The notes under the pieces were generated by a model. It was not told where the DNA came from, did no database searches, and saw only the letters and a list, made by a program, of their open reading frames with translations. From Duganella sp. BuS-21 (lineage in GTDB: Bacteria; Pseudomonadota; Gammaproteobacteria; Burkholderiales; Burkholderiaceae_D): DNA of 64,000 bases. The stretch is from contig CP097466.1 in assembly GCA_041874725.1 (NCBI GenBank), forward strand, positions 558,001 to 622,000, read 5' to 3'. Positions 43,115 through 52,197 of this stretch are shown piece by piece; positions within the stretch are counted from its first letter, which is position 1; each line of letters opens with the position of its first letter. The position numbers and the translations under genes are program-made.

Positions 43115-44610
43115 CGGCAGACGTCGGCCAGCACTTCCGGCCGCGCGTCCTTGCCGGTGCTACGGAAGCGCACCCGCTGCAAGGTCAGGTGTTTGGTGTG
43201 CCGCGCCCACAAGCCGTAGGCCGGCATCACTTTCGAGAACATGTGCGGATCGGGATACTCGGCCGGCGCTTCCGGCACATCGGCCGGCGCCACCGCCGGC
43301 TCGGTTGCCGCCGTCATGATCAGGTCCACATCGCGTAGCAGAACGTGCTCGATGTGCGCGTTGGGCACGCCGGTGAAGAAGGAGCCGCGCATGCCGTTGT
43401 CGTCGCCGCTGATGCGGTCGTACACGATGTAGCGCAGCACGCCCGGACCCGGACGCTTCTGCTCCGGCCGCACGCGGCCGCGATCCCCTAGACGCAGGAA
43501 CAGCGGACTTTCCGCGCGCACGATGCGCGCGTCATGCACCAGCACGCGCTCCAGCGTGCCGCCGTCGACGATTTCCCAGGAGATGCCGCCGTCGGCCTTG
43601 CGCCGGCTGATCGCCCGCATGTCCGCCGCCGGCCCGCCCAGCACCACGTTACGCACCAGCACATTGCGGAAGTCGCCCTGTGAATCGGTGCCGAACTTGA
43701 GTGCGTTGCAGGTGCTGTAGAACTGGCAGTTTTCGATCAGGATGTGCTCTGCCGTGCGCTGCCCGGCGCCCTTGAAGCACATGGCGTCGTCCTGCGCGTT
43801 GATGAAGCTGTTGCGCACGATGACGCGGCGGCAGCTGTCGATGTCGAGGCCGTCGTTGTTGTGGTTGACCTGGTTCTCGACGTGGATGCCATCGATCAGC
43901 AGATCGTCGCAGTTGAGGTAGTTCTGCATCCAGCACGGCGAGTCCTTGAGGTGGATGTCTTTGATCACCACCTGCTTGCAATCGATCACGCGGATGATGA
44001 AGGGCCGGCCAGGCGTGGAGCCGACCGTTTCCTCGCCGGGAAAGTTTTCCTTGGTGCCGCGTCCGTCGATCAGGCCCTTGCCGCTGATGCCGATGCGCTC
44101 GCAGCCCTCGGCAAAGATCAGCGACTGGTTCATGCCCATATTGCTGTCCTGGACCGTGGGACGGCGGGCGATGTGTTCGGGGTAGTCGCGCAGGGTGGTG
44201 CTGGCCAGCAGACGCGCGCCTGCGGCCACTTCCAGCATGACGCCGGAGCGCAAGACGATGGTGCCGCTCAGGTAGTCGCCCGTGGCCAGGCGCACCGTGC
44301 CGCCGCCGGCTGCCGCGCAGGCTTCGATGGCCTGCTGGATCGGCGCCGTGGCCAGTAAGTCCGTCGCCGGCTTCCAGCCGTGCTGCTCGGGCGTGAACAC
44401 GCGCGCCGGCACCGGCCACGGCTTCAGGGTCTGCGTGAGCTGCGCCGCCATGGCGTCCAGCTCGTGCCGCAGCGTGTCCGCCCAAGTGACGGAAGGCACG
44501 CACTTCGCAGCCCTGGCTGCTGCAGCGCCGGCCGGGGCCAGCCACGGCCCCAGCAAGCCCGCGCCCAGTGCCAGCGTCACGCGCCGGCGTTGGAGATCGC
44601 GTCCGTTCAC
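43108..44610 (-). CDS. Glycoside hydrolase family 28-like protein (divergent)
   Basis: A 500-residue right-handed beta-helix protein with a twin-arginine-like signal (QRRRVTLALGAGLLG). The polygalacturonase motifs NxDG (NNDGLDIDSC) and DD (QDDAMCFKG) are present. The usual GHG is not seen; the corresponding strand reads CNALKFGTDSQG. It may be an exo-acting or rhamnogalacturonan-type member. The GTG start at 44608-44610 overlaps the stop of the TonB-dependent receptor by 4 bp (GTGA), so receptor and enzyme are coupled. Confidence 0.85.
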   Translation of the reverse strand: MNGRDLQRRRVTLALGAGLLGPWLAPAGAAAARAAKCVPSVTWADTLRHELDAMAAQLTQTLKPWPVPARVFTPEQHGWKPATDLLATAPIQQAIEACAAAGGGTVRLATGDYLSGTIVLRSGVMLEVAAGARLLASTTLRDYPEHIARRPTVQDSNMGMNQSLIFAEGCERIGISGKGLIDGRGTKENFPGEETVGSTPGRPFIIRVIDCKQVVIKDIHLKDSPCWMQNYLNCDDLLIDGIHVENQVNHNNDGLDIDSCRRVIVRNSFINAQDDAMCFKGAGQRTAEHILIENCQFYSTCNALKFGTDSQGDFRNVLVRNVVLGGPAADMRAISRRKADGGISWEIVDGGTLERVLVHDARIVRAESPLFLRLGDRGRVRPEQKRPGPGVLRYIVYDRISGDDNGMRGSFFTGVPNAHIEHVLLRDVDLIMTAATEPAVAPADVPEAPAEYPDPHMFSKVMPAYGLWARHTKHLTLQRVRFRSTGKDARPEVLADVCRQ

Positions 44611-47600
44611 AGCTTGACGTTCAGGCTGAAGAACAGATTGCGGCCCAGCGGATCGTAGGTCGCGGCGATGGTGTTATTCGCCGGCAGTTGCGACGAACCG
44701 AGCACCGGTGGGTCTTTATCCAGCACGTTGCGGATGCCGGCGGTCAGGCTGACCATCTTGGTGAAGTCGTAGCCAGCCGTCAGGTCCAGGTAGGTGTAGG
44801 CCTTGATCTTCGGATTGGTCAGCGTCTCCAGCGCCGGCGGGGTAGTGCCCTGGCCCAGCGGCAGCACGTAATTGTCCACCGTCAGCTTGCCGATGAAGCG
44901 CGCGCGTGCCGACAGCATCAGCTTGCCCGAGTTCATGGTCAGGCGCGCCGTGCCTTTCCACTTCGGCACCGGCTGGCCGCAGGTCTGGCCGAAGCTGCCT
45001 ACGCACTGGTTGGTGATGTTGGGCAGATCCTGGATCGGCGTGAAGGTCAGCTCTTTCACATAGGTCCAGTTGCTGTCGATGTTCCAGCGCGTGTCGGCGC
45101 CCATCAGGCCCCAGCCGGTGCGGAAGCCGTAGTGGCCGGACAGGTCGTAGCCCTGGGTCTTGATGCCGCCGATGTTGGCCGCCGTGGTCATCACATAGGT
45201 CGGCGCGGCGATCTGGCCGGTCAGTGGATCGCGGTTGATGGCCTTGCAGTACACGCTGTTGGCGTTCTGGATGGTGTTGTAGCACAGGTTCAGCACCGAC
45301 TGGATGCCGCCGCCGCCCAGCGTCGAGATGGCATCGTCGAGGGTGATCTTGTAGTAGTCCACGCTCAGTTGCAGGCCAGGCACGGCACGCGGTGCGAATA
45401 CGGCGCCGACGGTAGTGGTGTGCGAGGTTTCCGCCTTCAGGCCCGGATTGCCGCCGACGATCTGGGTGATGAAGTTGGTCGGCTGCACCGCCTGGTCGAA
45501 CACCAGGTTGGTCGGTACGCCGGTGGCCACGCACAGTGCGCGCACGGCGGCGGTTTGCTGGCTGGCCGGTTGGCGGCTGGAGCATGGGTCGGTGGCGGTC
45601 GGGCCGTTGGTGCCTTGGCCGCCGAACAGTTCGCCCACGTTCGGCGCGCGGATCGATTTTTGTTTCTGCGCGCGGAAGGTCAGGCTTTCGACCGGCGTCC
45701 ATTCGGTGCCGACCGAGTTGGTCCACACCGTGCCCACCGATTCGATGTCGTAGTCGGAACGGCGGAAGGCGCCGCTCAGGCTCAGGTTCTTGGCGAACGG
45801 TGCATCTGACAGCAGCGGCACGCGGGCTTCGCCGAAGATTTCCTTGACGGTCGATTCACCTTGGGTGGCGCGCGCCGCGTTCCAGCCCGACACGTCGCCC
45901 GAGGACAGGTAGGCGTCCGGCGAGTAGCGGCTGTAGGCATGGCGATGCTCGACGCCGGTGGAGAAGTCGACCGGGCCGGCCGGCAGTTCGAACAGCTTGC
46001 CGGTGAGGTTGGCCGCCAGGCCTTGCTGTTCGGCGGTGATGGCGGAGTTGGAGTTGATCGCCACCGCGCCGGCCGCCGCAGGAGTGATGTTCTGGCCGAA
46101 GGGATTGAGCACCGGCGCCGCGCCGCCCTGCGACAGGATGGCGTTCTGATAGCGACTCAGCGAAATCGAACCGGACTGGAACTGCGACTCCGTGGTGCGG
46201 CTGTTGGTGTAGTACATATCGTACTTGAGGTCGGTGAGGTATTTCTCCGATACGTCGTTCAGCTTGCCCTTCAGGCCCAGCGCGATGCGGAAGGTCGAGT
46301 GGTCGGTGGCGGCGAAGCGGGTGCCGATGTCGGTCAGGCGGCGGTTCAGGTTGACGATGGCCAGGCCATCGCCGGCGGTGGTCGACAAGGTCTGCGAACC
46401 GTTGGTGATGCGGCTGGTGCCGCTTTCCTTCAGGTCCAGCTGACGCAGCACTTCCTGCATCTGCGGGCTCAGGTACGGGTTGTTGGTGTTGACCAGGAAA
46501 TTGGCGCCGGCGCCGGCCGGGGCGATCTGCACATTGGCCGTGTTGTTGCTGAAGTGGACCTCGGTGTAGCCGGTGGCGTATTCGTTGAAGTTGTAGTGCG
46601 CAAAGCCGTTGGCCACCCAGCGCTTCTGCGGCGTCATCACATACGACAGCGGGCCGAGGTCGTAGGCGTCGGCCGTGGTGTAGGGACGGATCACCTTGCC
46701 GGTGGAATCGAACACCGCGCCCAGCGTTGTGATGTTTTGCAGCCCGGCCGCCGCCATGGCGGCGTCGAGGGCGGCGTTGGAGCCGGACGAGCCGTACAGC
46801 GGCAGATTGCCGATGCGGCCGGTCGGCACGGTCGAGGAGCCGCTGTAGACCAGGCCCGGCCTGCCGCCGGCCGACAAACAGCTCTGGCCCGACGGCACGC
46901 TCAGCGGCGTGCCGGGACCGGTGGCCGACCATGAGGCGGAGGTGACGCAGCCATCGCCCAGCGACGGGATGGCGTAGCCGCCGAGGTCGCCGCGCGTCAT
47001 GCCCTGGCGGTCCTGGAAGTTGATGGACAGGACCGCGTTGCCCTTCTTGTTGTCGAAGTTGCCGCCGACGGTCAGGTCGATGCTCTTGGTCGGGGTGTGG
47101 GTCGGCTGGTCCCAGTTGCCCTGCACGCTGATTTCCGCGCCTTCGAAATTGTCGCGCAGGATGAAGTTGACCACGCCGGAAATCGCGTCCGAACCGTACA
47201 CGGCGGACGAACCGCCGGTCACGGTTTCGATGCGTTTGACCAGCGCGGTCGGAATGGTGTTGATGTCGGTGGTGAAATCGGGGCCGGTGATGGCGAAGCG
47301 GCGGCCGTTGACCAGTACCAGGTTGCGCGTCGCGCCCAGGTTGCGCAGGTTCAGCGTCGAGGTGCCCGATGGCTGGCCGGCCTGGACCGTGTTGGCGGTC
47401 GGGCTGTTCAACTGGTTGGCGGTGAATTGCGGTGTGTCGTTGAGCAGGTTTTCCAGATTCTGCGTGCCCGATACCTTGAGTTCCTGGGCGTCGACCACGT
47501 TCACCGGGGTCGGCGCCAGGAAGCCGCGGTTGGCCAGGCGCGTGCCGGTGATGACGACACGGTTTTCTTCAGGGTTGGCAGGCGCTGGGGCCTCTTCTTG

Positions 47601-47675
47601 CGCGCTGGCGGCACCGGCGATGCCGGCCATCAGCAAAAGCACAGCATTGCTTATCGCGGTCGTTTTGGTTCTCAT
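44607..47675 (-). CDS. TonB-dependent outer-membrane receptor (GH28-linked)
   Basis: A 1022-residue receptor: signal peptide (about 1-26, cleavage after AASAQ), a TonB-box-like RVVITGTRL, a plug domain (about 50-170, with NLRNLGATRNLVLVNGRR and GSDAISGVVNFILR), then a 22-strand barrel ending in aromatic residues (NLFFSLNVKL). ATG 47673-47675 has AGGAGA 7 nt upstream. The open frame continues upstream to 48143, through the divergent gene, without a valid start. With GH28 downstream it likely imports oligosaccharides from pectin-type polymers. Confidence 0.93.
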   Translation of the reverse strand: MRTKTTAISNAVLLLMAGIAGAASAQEEAPAPANPEENRVVITGTRLANRGFLAPTPVNVVDAQELKVSGTQNLENLLNDTPQFTANQLNSPTANTVQAGQPSGTSTLNLRNLGATRNLVLVNGRRFAITGPDFTTDINTIPTALVKRIETVTGGSSAVYGSDAISGVVNFILRDNFEGAEISVQGNWDQPTHTPTKSIDLTVGGNFDNKKGNAVLSINFQDRQGMTRGDLGGYAIPSLGDGCVTSASWSATGPGTPLSVPSGQSCLSAGGRPGLVYSGSSTVPTGRIGNLPLYGSSGSNAALDAAMAAAGLQNITTLGAVFDSTGKVIRPYTTADAYDLGPLSYVMTPQKRWVANGFAHYNFNEYATGYTEVHFSNNTANVQIAPAGAGANFLVNTNNPYLSPQMQEVLRQLDLKESGTSRITNGSQTLSTTAGDGLAIVNLNRRLTDIGTRFAATDHSTFRIALGLKGKLNDVSEKYLTDLKYDMYYTNSRTTESQFQSGSISLSRYQNAILSQGGAAPVLNPFGQNITPAAAGAVAINSNSAITAEQQGLAANLTGKLFELPAGPVDFSTGVEHRHAYSRYSPDAYLSSGDVSGWNAARATQGESTVKEIFGEARVPLLSDAPFAKNLSLSGAFRRSDYDIESVGTVWTNSVGTEWTPVESLTFRAQKQKSIRAPNVGELFGGQGTNGPTATDPCSSRQPASQQTAAVRALCVATGVPTNLVFDQAVQPTNFITQIVGGNPGLKAETSHTTTVGAVFAPRAVPGLQLSVDYYKITLDDAISTLGGGGIQSVLNLCYNTIQNANSVYCKAINRDPLTGQIAAPTYVMTTAANIGGIKTQGYDLSGHYGFRTGWGLMGADTRWNIDSNWTYVKELTFTPIQDLPNITNQCVGSFGQTCGQPVPKWKGTARLTMNSGKLMLSARARFIGKLTVDNYVLPLGQGTTPPALETLTNPKIKAYTYLDLTAGYDFTKMVSLTAGIRNVLDKDPPVLGSSQLPANNTIAATYDPLGRNLFFSLNVKL

Positions 47676-47882
47676 TATGGTGTCTCCTCTTTTGGTTATC
47701 ACCGCCAGGCGGCTTAGCCGATGGTAGGGAGCTACTGGGCCGAGCGTCAATCCGAATTCGGTCAACCATTTGACTAATTCAGCTATAGTCATCAAGTTGA
47801 TTAATTGGCCCCAAAAACTGTTGCGTTTGGTGGGTATGATCACCGTTCTTGAGCGTTTGATGAGCGTTATGAAGACATCGTT
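47676..47882. promoter_or_regulatory. Divergent promoter region with two palindromes
   Basis: Between receptor and glycosidase genes. GTCAA-CCAT-TTGAC (47761-47774) and ATCAA-G-TTGAT (47791-47801) are short perfect palindromes in an AT-rich patch, plausible operators for a sugar-responsive repressor. At the right end TTATGAAGACAT is duplicated with a 14-bp period next to the start codon at 47883. Confidence 0.45.
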
Positions 47883-50000
47883 ATGAAGACATATATGAAG
47901 CGCGCTATTGCGCTGATCACCCTGGTTGTTGGCGGCGCCGCGCTGGCCGCCGCGCCCATCGACCGGCAGGCACTGGTCGAGCGGCACAATCCCCGGCTGG
48001 CCGCGATCGATCCATGGGCGCCGTTCAGCGTGGGCAACGGCCAGTTCTGTTTTACCGCCGATGTCACCGGGCTGCAGACCTTCCCCGCGCATTACGGCGC
48101 CAAGGGCATCGCACTGGAAACGCAGGCGCGCTGGTCCTGGCATGAAGATCCCAATCCGCAGGGCTACAAACTAAGCGACGCCAACCGCGACTACCAGGCG
48201 CACGGGCAAACTGTCGCTTATCCCACCATCATGGAAGGCGCGGCCGCGACCTGGCTGCGCACCAATCCGCACGTGTGGCCGTTGGGACAGCTTGGCCTGC
48301 GGCGCGGCGACGGCTCGGCGCTGGCGCCGGAAGACATCCGCAATATCGATCAGACGCTGGACATGTGGAAGGGCGTGCTGACCAGCCGCTACACCATCGA
48401 CGGCCAAGCGGTCAGCGTGATGACGACCGTGAGTCCTGGCCGGGACACGCTGGCGGTGCGTATCAGCTCGCCGCTGCTGGCGAACGGCAAGCTGCTGGTG
48501 CGGCTGGCGTTGCCGCGCGGTTACGACATGGGCGTGAAATACAATCCGCCGCTCGACTGGAGCGAGCCGGCCTCGCACAGCACGCGCGTAACGGTGCAGA
48601 ATTTGCACACACTGGCGCTGGAGCACACGCGCGATGCGGCGCGCTACAGCGCCGTGCTGTACAGCTCGCAGGGCATGGCGATCACAACGCCGGAGCCGCA
48701 CGCTTTCCATCTGGCGCCGGCCAAGGGGCAGACGCTGGACTTCACGCTGAGCTACGCGCCTGGGCGCATCGGCAAGACGGCCGATACCGCCACGGTGCTG
48801 GCGCAAAGCGCCGCGCACTGGCCGGCGTTCTGGCGCAGCGGCGCGGCCATGGACTTCACCGGCAGCAGCGATCCGCGCGCGGCCGAGCTGGAACGCCGCG
48901 TGGTGTTGTCGCAATACCTGACGGCGATCCAGTTCGGCGGCGACTTCCCGCCGCAGGAAAGCGGCCTCACCACCACCACCTGGTATGGCAAGAACCACAC
49001 GGAGATGATCTGGTGGCACACCGCGCACTTTGCGCTGTGGGGCCGGCCGCAGCAGCTGGAGAACGCGCTGCGCTGGTATCAGAAAATGCTGCCGGTGGCG
49101 CGCGAGATCGCCGCCTCGCGCGGACTGACGGGCGCACGCTGGCCCAAGATGACCAGTCCGCAAGGGCGCGAAAGCCCCGGCGGCAATCCGCTTATCGTCT
49201 GGAACCAGCCGCATGTGATTCACCTGGCCGAATTGCTGTACCGTGGCGCGCCGGACCAGCAGACGCTGGAGCGCTACCGCGAGCTGGTGTTCGCCACGGC
49301 CGACACCATGGCGTCCATGCTGCACTGGGACGGTCAGCGTTATGTGCTGGGTCCGCCGCTGTGGATTGCACAGGAAATCTATGACCAGAGCACCAGCATG
49401 AATCCCGGCTATGAGCTCAGCTACTGGGCCACCGGCCTGGCGCTGGCGCAGCAATGGCGCGCGCGCCTCGGCCTGCCGCCGGATGCGGACTGGGAGAAGA
49501 AGCGCCTGCAACTGTCGGCCTTGCCGCAGAAGGACGGCAAGTACGTGGCGCTCGAATCGACGCCCGATACCTGGGACAAGCCGGCCAGCCGCCATGACCA
49601 TCCATCGTTCCTGATGGCGCTGGGGCAGTTGCCGGGCGCCGGCGTGGACCGCGCCGTGATGCGCCGCACGCTGGACGCGGTGCTCGCCGATTGGGACTTC
49701 AAGGCCAAGATCTGGGGCTGGGACTATCCGATGATCGCCATGACCGCTGCCCGCCTCGACGCGCCGCAGCAGGCGGTGGACGTGCTGCTCAAGACCGACG
49801 GCCCGAACAACGGCTACACGGTGGCCGGGCATAATCCAAACACCGACCTGCCGGTCTACCTGCCCGGCAATAGCGCGCTGCTGGCCGCCGTCGCCATGAT
49901 GGCGGGAGGCTGGGATGGCGCACCGCAACGTCCCACCCCCGGCTTCCCGCAGGATGGCCGCTGGGTGGTCCGGGCCGAAGGATTCCAACCGCTGCCATGA
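47883..50000 (+). CDS. Secreted probable glycoside hydrolase, (alpha/alpha)6-type, family unassigned
   Basis: A 705-residue protein with a signal peptide (about 1-24). The N-terminal part (about 25-300) is beta-rich and the C-terminal half helical, the layout of GH65/GH95-like enzymes. Notable conserved-looking stretches are FSVGNGQFCFTADVTGLQT, YGKNHTEMIWWHTAHFALWG and GPPLWIAQEIYD. The Glu/His-rich middle motif could hold the catalytic acid. I cannot place it in a numbered family. Its stop TGA is directly followed by a MITE-like insertion, and the GH28 gene after it was once immediately coupled. Confidence 0.8.
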   Translation: MKTYMKRAIALITLVVGGAALAAAPIDRQALVERHNPRLAAIDPWAPFSVGNGQFCFTADVTGLQTFPAHYGAKGIALETQARWSWHEDPNPQGYKLSDANRDYQAHGQTVAYPTIMEGAAATWLRTNPHVWPLGQLGLRRGDGSALAPEDIRNIDQTLDMWKGVLTSRYTIDGQAVSVMTTVSPGRDTLAVRISSPLLANGKLLVRLALPRGYDMGVKYNPPLDWSEPASHSTRVTVQNLHTLALEHTRDAARYSAVLYSSQGMAITTPEPHAFHLAPAKGQTLDFTLSYAPGRIGKTADTATVLAQSAAHWPAFWRSGAAMDFTGSSDPRAAELERRVVLSQYLTAIQFGGDFPPQESGLTTTTWYGKNHTEMIWWHTAHFALWGRPQQLENALRWYQKMLPVAREIAASRGLTGARWPKMTSPQGRESPGGNPLIVWNQPHVIHLAELLYRGAPDQQTLERYRELVFATADTMASMLHWDGQRYVLGPPLWIAQEIYDQSTSMNPGYELSYWATGLALAQQWRARLGLPPDADWEKKRLQLSALPQKDGKYVALESTPDTWDKPASRHDHPSFLMALGQLPGAGVDRAVMRRTLDAVLADWDFKAKIWGWDYPMIAMTAARLDAPQQAVDVLLKTDGPNNGYTVAGHNPNTDLPVYLPGNSALLAAVAMMAGGWDGAPQRPTPGFPQDGRWVVRAEGFQPLP

Positions 50001-50003
50001 GGA

Positions 50004-50137
50004 TAATGCCGTTAAGTTAAGCGATGTCGTCCCGGCGAAAGCCGGGATCCATGCTGAGTTAGCCTGGCATGCGCCTCATGGATTCCCGCATTCGCGGGAA
50101 TGACGAAGCCTATTTTCAGCTTAACGTAACGGCATTA
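50004..50137. mobile_element. MITE-like element with 12-bp target duplication
   Basis: Terminal inverted repeats of 19 bp with one mismatch (TAATGCCGTTAAGTTAAGC at 50004-50022 and GCTTAACGTAACGGCATTA at 50119-50137). Flanking direct repeats CTGCCATGAGGA lie at 49992-50003 and 50138-50149. The core (50028-50106) is copy 4 of the double-hairpin repeat found at 8353, 13278 and 16201. There is no coding capacity. Confidence 0.8.
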
Positions 50138-50155
50138 CTGCCATGAGGAGTTATT

Positions 50156-51985
50156 TTGCGTGAACCAGTTCTTAATCCGCGTCGTCGCGATCTCGTGCGC
50201 GCCGGAGCGGGCATGATCGCTGGCGCCGGCCTGCCGCTGGGCGTGAGCGCCGCCGTGGCCGCCGTGCGCGATCCGTGGGCCGAGGCCGCCGCCATTGTTG
50301 CGCGCTGCTCGCGTCCGATTCACTTCCGCGCACAGGATTTCGCCATCACGACTTATGGCGCCACACCATGCAAGACGGGCGAGACCGAAGGCTTTATCGC
50401 GTACCAGAAGAAGGGGCTGGTCAGCGCACCGCTGGCGGGATCGCCTGACTCCTACCTTGCGATCAAGGCCGCGATTGCAGCATGCCACGCGGCGGGCGGC
50501 GGCAGGGTGCTGATCCCGGCCGGCAACTGGCTGTGCTGCGGGCCGATGGTGCTGCGCTCCAATGTACACGTGCATCTGGAGGCCGGCGCGCATCTCTACT
50601 TCAACAACAATCCTGCCGACTATGCGCGCGACGGTGACATCGATTGCGGCCCCAACGGCAAGCTGGTGATCTCGCGCTGGCAGAGCAACGACTGCCTGAA
50701 TTATTCGCCGATGGTCTACGCCTTCGGCCAGGACAACATCGCGCTGACCGGCGACGAAGGAAGCGTGCTCGACGGCATGGGCGGCGTGCCCTTCAAGGAC
50801 AGCAAAGATTGCTGGTGGGGATGGACCGGGCGCAAGCCGGACGATGCGCCGGCCAGCGATCACCAGGGTGTGATCAATCCGCGCAACCCGGCCACGCTCG
50901 ATGCGCTAGCGCCGTCTCTCGATCCAGCACTGCGGCGGCAGATCGAAGGCGGCCGCGCAGCCTGGCGTTCCGATCAATATTTCTTGCCAGCGCTGTCGGA
51001 GGCCGGCGTGCCGATGGCGCGGCGCGTGTTCGGCATCGGCCATTTCCTGCGGCCGTGCATGATTCAGCTGATCGGCTGCAGCAACGTGCTGCTGCAAGGT
51101 TATGAAGTGCAGGGCGCGCCGTTCTGGCTGCATCATCCGGTCAACTGCCGCAACGTCTGGTTCCGCAATGTGCGCATGAACAGCCTTGGTCCTAATAGCG
51201 ACGGCTTCGATCCCGACTGCTGCGACCACGTGTTGATCGAAGGCTGCACCTTCAACACCGGCGACGACTGCATCGCCATCAAGGCCGGCAAAAACCTCGA
51301 CACGCAGTTCGGCCCCAGCCGCAACATCGTGATCCAGGATTGCGTGATGAACAGCGGTCATGGCGGCGTCACGCTGGGTAGCGAAATGGCGGCCGGCATC
51401 GAGAACGTCTACGTGCAGAACATCGAGTTCCGCAACGTCCACTGGAGCAGCAATCCGCTGTGGACGGCGATCCGGTTGAAAACCAATATGAATCGCGGCG
51501 GCTACCTACGCCACTTCTATGCGCGCAAGCTGACGCTGTCCAACGGCGTGAAGACCCAGCCCATGTTCAGCGGCCGCCTGCAGAACGCCGAGGTGGCGCC
51601 GGATGTGGCGTCATCGGGTGGCGGCGCGGTGATCGTGTTCGATTGCGACTACGCGCCGTCGGACGACGTCATGCGCATCCGTCCGCCGCAGGTATCGGAA
51701 GTGCACATCAGCGGCATCCGCGCCGAAAACGTGCAGGTCGGCGGCACACGGCACTCGTGCTACCAGGCCTTTGTGCTACTCGGTCCCTTGGCCTCCAGCT
51801 ACAACGGCCCCGGGAAACCTGCGATCCTGCCGATCACCAACGTCACCATCAGCGACAGCGACTTCGGTGACCCGTTCAATAGCAACCAGCCCTGGTTCAT
51901 CCACAACATCCACGGACTGAAACTGTCGAACGTCCTCATCACCGGCAAGCGCTACAACCTGGAACTGTCGGCGCTGCCGCGCTAA
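50156..51985 (+). CDS. Polygalacturonase-like glycoside hydrolase, GH28
   Basis: A 609-residue beta-helix enzyme with a twin-arginine-like signal (RRRDLVRAGAGMIAG). All GH28 active-site motifs are intact: NSDGFDPD, GDDCIAIKAG, SGHGGVTLGSE and RLKTN, so galacturonan hydrolysis is expected. The start is a TTG at 50156 preceded by GAGGAG (50145-50150) with 5-nt spacing; no ATG fits. It is in an operon with the gene ending at 50000, now separated by the MITE-like element. A terminator follows. Confidence 0.92.
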   Translation: MREPVLNPRRRDLVRAGAGMIAGAGLPLGVSAAVAAVRDPWAEAAAIVARCSRPIHFRAQDFAITTYGATPCKTGETEGFIAYQKKGLVSAPLAGSPDSYLAIKAAIAACHAAGGGRVLIPAGNWLCCGPMVLRSNVHVHLEAGAHLYFNNNPADYARDGDIDCGPNGKLVISRWQSNDCLNYSPMVYAFGQDNIALTGDEGSVLDGMGGVPFKDSKDCWWGWTGRKPDDAPASDHQGVINPRNPATLDALAPSLDPALRRQIEGGRAAWRSDQYFLPALSEAGVPMARRVFGIGHFLRPCMIQLIGCSNVLLQGYEVQGAPFWLHHPVNCRNVWFRNVRMNSLGPNSDGFDPDCCDHVLIEGCTFNTGDDCIAIKAGKNLDTQFGPSRNIVIQDCVMNSGHGGVTLGSEMAAGIENVYVQNIEFRNVHWSSNPLWTAIRLKTNMNRGGYLRHFYARKLTLSNGVKTQPMFSGRLQNAEVAPDVASSGGGAVIVFDCDYAPSDDVMRIRPPQVSEVHISGIRAENVQVGGTRHSCYQAFVLLGPLASSYNGPGKPAILPITNVTISDSDFGDPFNSNQPWFIHNIHGLKLSNVLITGKRYNLELSALPR

Positions 51986-52007
51986 CGTTAGCGCTAAGGT
52001 GCTACAG

Positions 52008-52033
52008 GCCGCCGCAAGGCGGCTTTGTTATTT
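52008..52033 (+). terminator. Terminator after GH28
   Basis: GCCGCC (52008-52013), loop GCAA, GGCGGC (52018-52023), then a T-rich tail TTTGTTATTT. Confidence 0.8.
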
Positions 52034-52077
52034 CTGGCGAACGCGCCGACAAAAAACCCACACCAGTTTCAGTTTCG

Positions 52078-52107
52078 TTGACATGAAAGATTTTGCGGTG
52101 CTATAGT
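52078..52107 (+). promoter_or_regulatory. Strong sigma70-type promoter of the GH30 unit
   Basis: TTGACA (52078-52083), 18-bp spacer, TATAGT (52102-52107). Transcription would begin near 52114, just before the LacI-type operator at 52118-52135. Confidence 0.7.
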
Positions 52108-52117
52108 TCTTTCAACA

Positions 52118-52135
52118 AATGGAAACGCTTCCATT
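52118..52135. promoter_or_regulatory. LacI-family operator before GH30
   Basis: AATGGAAACGCTTCCATT is an 18-bp palindrome with central CG, the classic LacI/GalR-family operator form. It lies a few bases after the predicted transcription start, a repressing position. Confidence 0.75.
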
Positions 52136-52197
52136 CATTTCATAAGTGAATTACCGATAGACGGGCGGACCACGATCCGCCTGCATGAGGAGACAAC

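Noticed and set aside
47869..47886. Five-codon leader peptide before the glycosidase (MKTSL)
   Set aside because: It arises from a short duplication of the start region and has no convincing ribosome-binding site; not enough to call.
47676..48143. Upstream extension of the TonB-dependent receptor frame
   Set aside because: It runs antisense through the promoter region and the start of the divergent glycosidase gene; the signal peptide begins at 47675 with a good ribosome-binding site.
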